A stretch of DNA of 64,000 nt from Streptomyces sp. BV286 (GTDB lineage: Bacteria; Actinomycetota; Actinomycetes; Streptomycetales; Streptomycetaceae): contig NZ_JAHRIB010000095.1 of assembly GCF_019090165.1 (NCBI RefSeq), positions 25,083 through 89,082 of the forward strand, read 5' to 3'. The notes below the pieces were generated by a model, which did not search any database, had not been told where the DNA came from, and saw only the letters and a list, made by a program, of their open reading frames with translations. A program made the position numbers and the translations under genes. Positions 63,572 through 64,000 of the stretch are shown piece after piece (the first letter of the stretch is position 1; each line of letters starts with the position of its first letter).

Positions 63572-64000
63572 TGTGCAGACGCCCCGCCAAGGCTGCTAGT
63601 CTCCTCGTCGCCCCACAAAAACCGTTGACACGGGACGTGTGGGGAGGTAGATTCGAACAGTTGCCTAGAGCTGGACAAGTTCGGCGGCGGCAGTTAGCAT
63701 CTGTCAGCTTCCTGGAATTCGATTCCGGAGAAGCACCTCCCGATAATTCAGGAACGAGTGGCCGGTCAGTCCGGTCAAAAACTTCTGATAAAGTCGGACT
63801 CGCCGAAAGAGAGCCGCAAGGCAATCGAATAGGCAAAGGCCTCCCAACTGGCCACTGGAAATGAATTCCGACCGGAAACGGAACGGAAAACGGATCTGGT
63901 AAGGTTGGAAACACGAAGGGAAGCGCCCGGAGGAAAGCCCGAGAGGGTGAGTACGAAGGAAGCGTCCGTTCCTTGAGAACTCAACAGCGTGCCAAAAATC
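63572..64000 (+). promoter_or_regulatory. rRNA operon promoters and leader (16S gene just outside)
   Basis: The strongest promoter is TTGACA (63625-63630), a 17-bp spacer and TAGATT (63648-63653), near the sigma-HrdB ideal. A later TAAGGT (63900-63905) resembles another rrn -10. The end of the window carries the actinobacterial antitermination boxA-like CCTTGAGAACTCAACA (63971-63986), followed by the GCGTGCCAAAAATC sequence that I recognise as preceding Streptomyces 16S rRNA. No protein gene is seen in this segment. Confidence 0.85.

Noticed and set aside
63572..64000. Protein gene at the right edge
   Set aside because: Open frames here have no coding pattern and the sequence matches an rRNA operon leader.

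Overview
The window is high-GC actinobacterial chromosome with every hallmark of Streptomyces: about 72% G+C, frequent GTG and TTG starts, whiB, F420 biosynthesis genes, many LytR-CpsA-Psr (LCP) proteins and Ala/Pro/Gly-rich extracytoplasmic proteins. It reads as core-chromosome housekeeping sequence. I see no insertion sequence, prophage, CRISPR array or tRNA gene. The right edge runs into the leader of an rRNA operon whose 16S gene lies just outside.

Layout. (1) 1-3.3 kb: a degenerate repeat cluster, a small secreted protein, then the overlapping tsaB-rimI-tsaD operon for tRNA t6A synthesis and ribosomal protein acetylation. (2) 3.4-10.5 kb: a second repeat array, then a bxl-like sugar locus (binding protein, two permeases, GH3 glycosidase) facing a divergent LacI regulator, with CGAA-N3-TTCG-type candidate operators. 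(3) 10.5-35.3 kb: a cell-envelope region with six LCP genes, UDP-sugar dehydrogenase, a GT2 glycosyltransferase, a TIGR03089 protein, a PGRP-type amidase and a MacB-like exporter whose adaptor carries a peptidoglycan-binding domain. Acyl-CoA dehydrogenase, thioesterase, a degenerate M19 dipeptidase and small secreted proteins are interspersed. (4) 35.4-54.6 kb: a sugar-nucleotide, F420 and development block: NDP-sugar pyrophosphorylase, AlkA-like glycosylase, fbiB-fbiA, cysteine dioxygenase, whiB, a giant GT2 membrane protein, DUF5719, a zincin-like protein, DUF3499, lactate permease, manB, a Trm112-like protein, a SIS protein and manA. As I recall it, the order resembles the mycobacterial sahH-manA-manB-whiB2-fbiAB-manB(GTP)-cpsA block. 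(5) 54.7-64 kb: CDF metal transporter, a signal-peptidase-like protein, fructose-type PTS, sahH, an unknown protein, the RDD/SpoIIM divergent pair and the rrn promoter/leader.

How it works together: manA, manB and the pyrophosphorylase lead from fructose-6-P to GDP-mannose. Glycosyltransferases and LCP enzymes would then assemble glycopolymers and attach them to peptidoglycan. The LacI/ABC/GH3 locus imports and hydrolyses beta-linked oligosaccharides, and FbiA/FbiB complete coenzyme F420.

The most interesting item is a 30-codon reading frame (40892-40984, minus strand) upstream of cysteine dioxygenase. It ends CSCCCRSC-stop, begins where a TTGACA promoter would place a leaderless start, and is followed by mutually exclusive hairpins. 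This looks like a cysteine-sensing attenuator. Other notable points are three enzymes lacking family catalytic residues (M19 dipeptidase, signal peptidase I, zincin), the six-member LCP cluster, and an alternating 20-bp repeat that recurs at three gene 3' ends.
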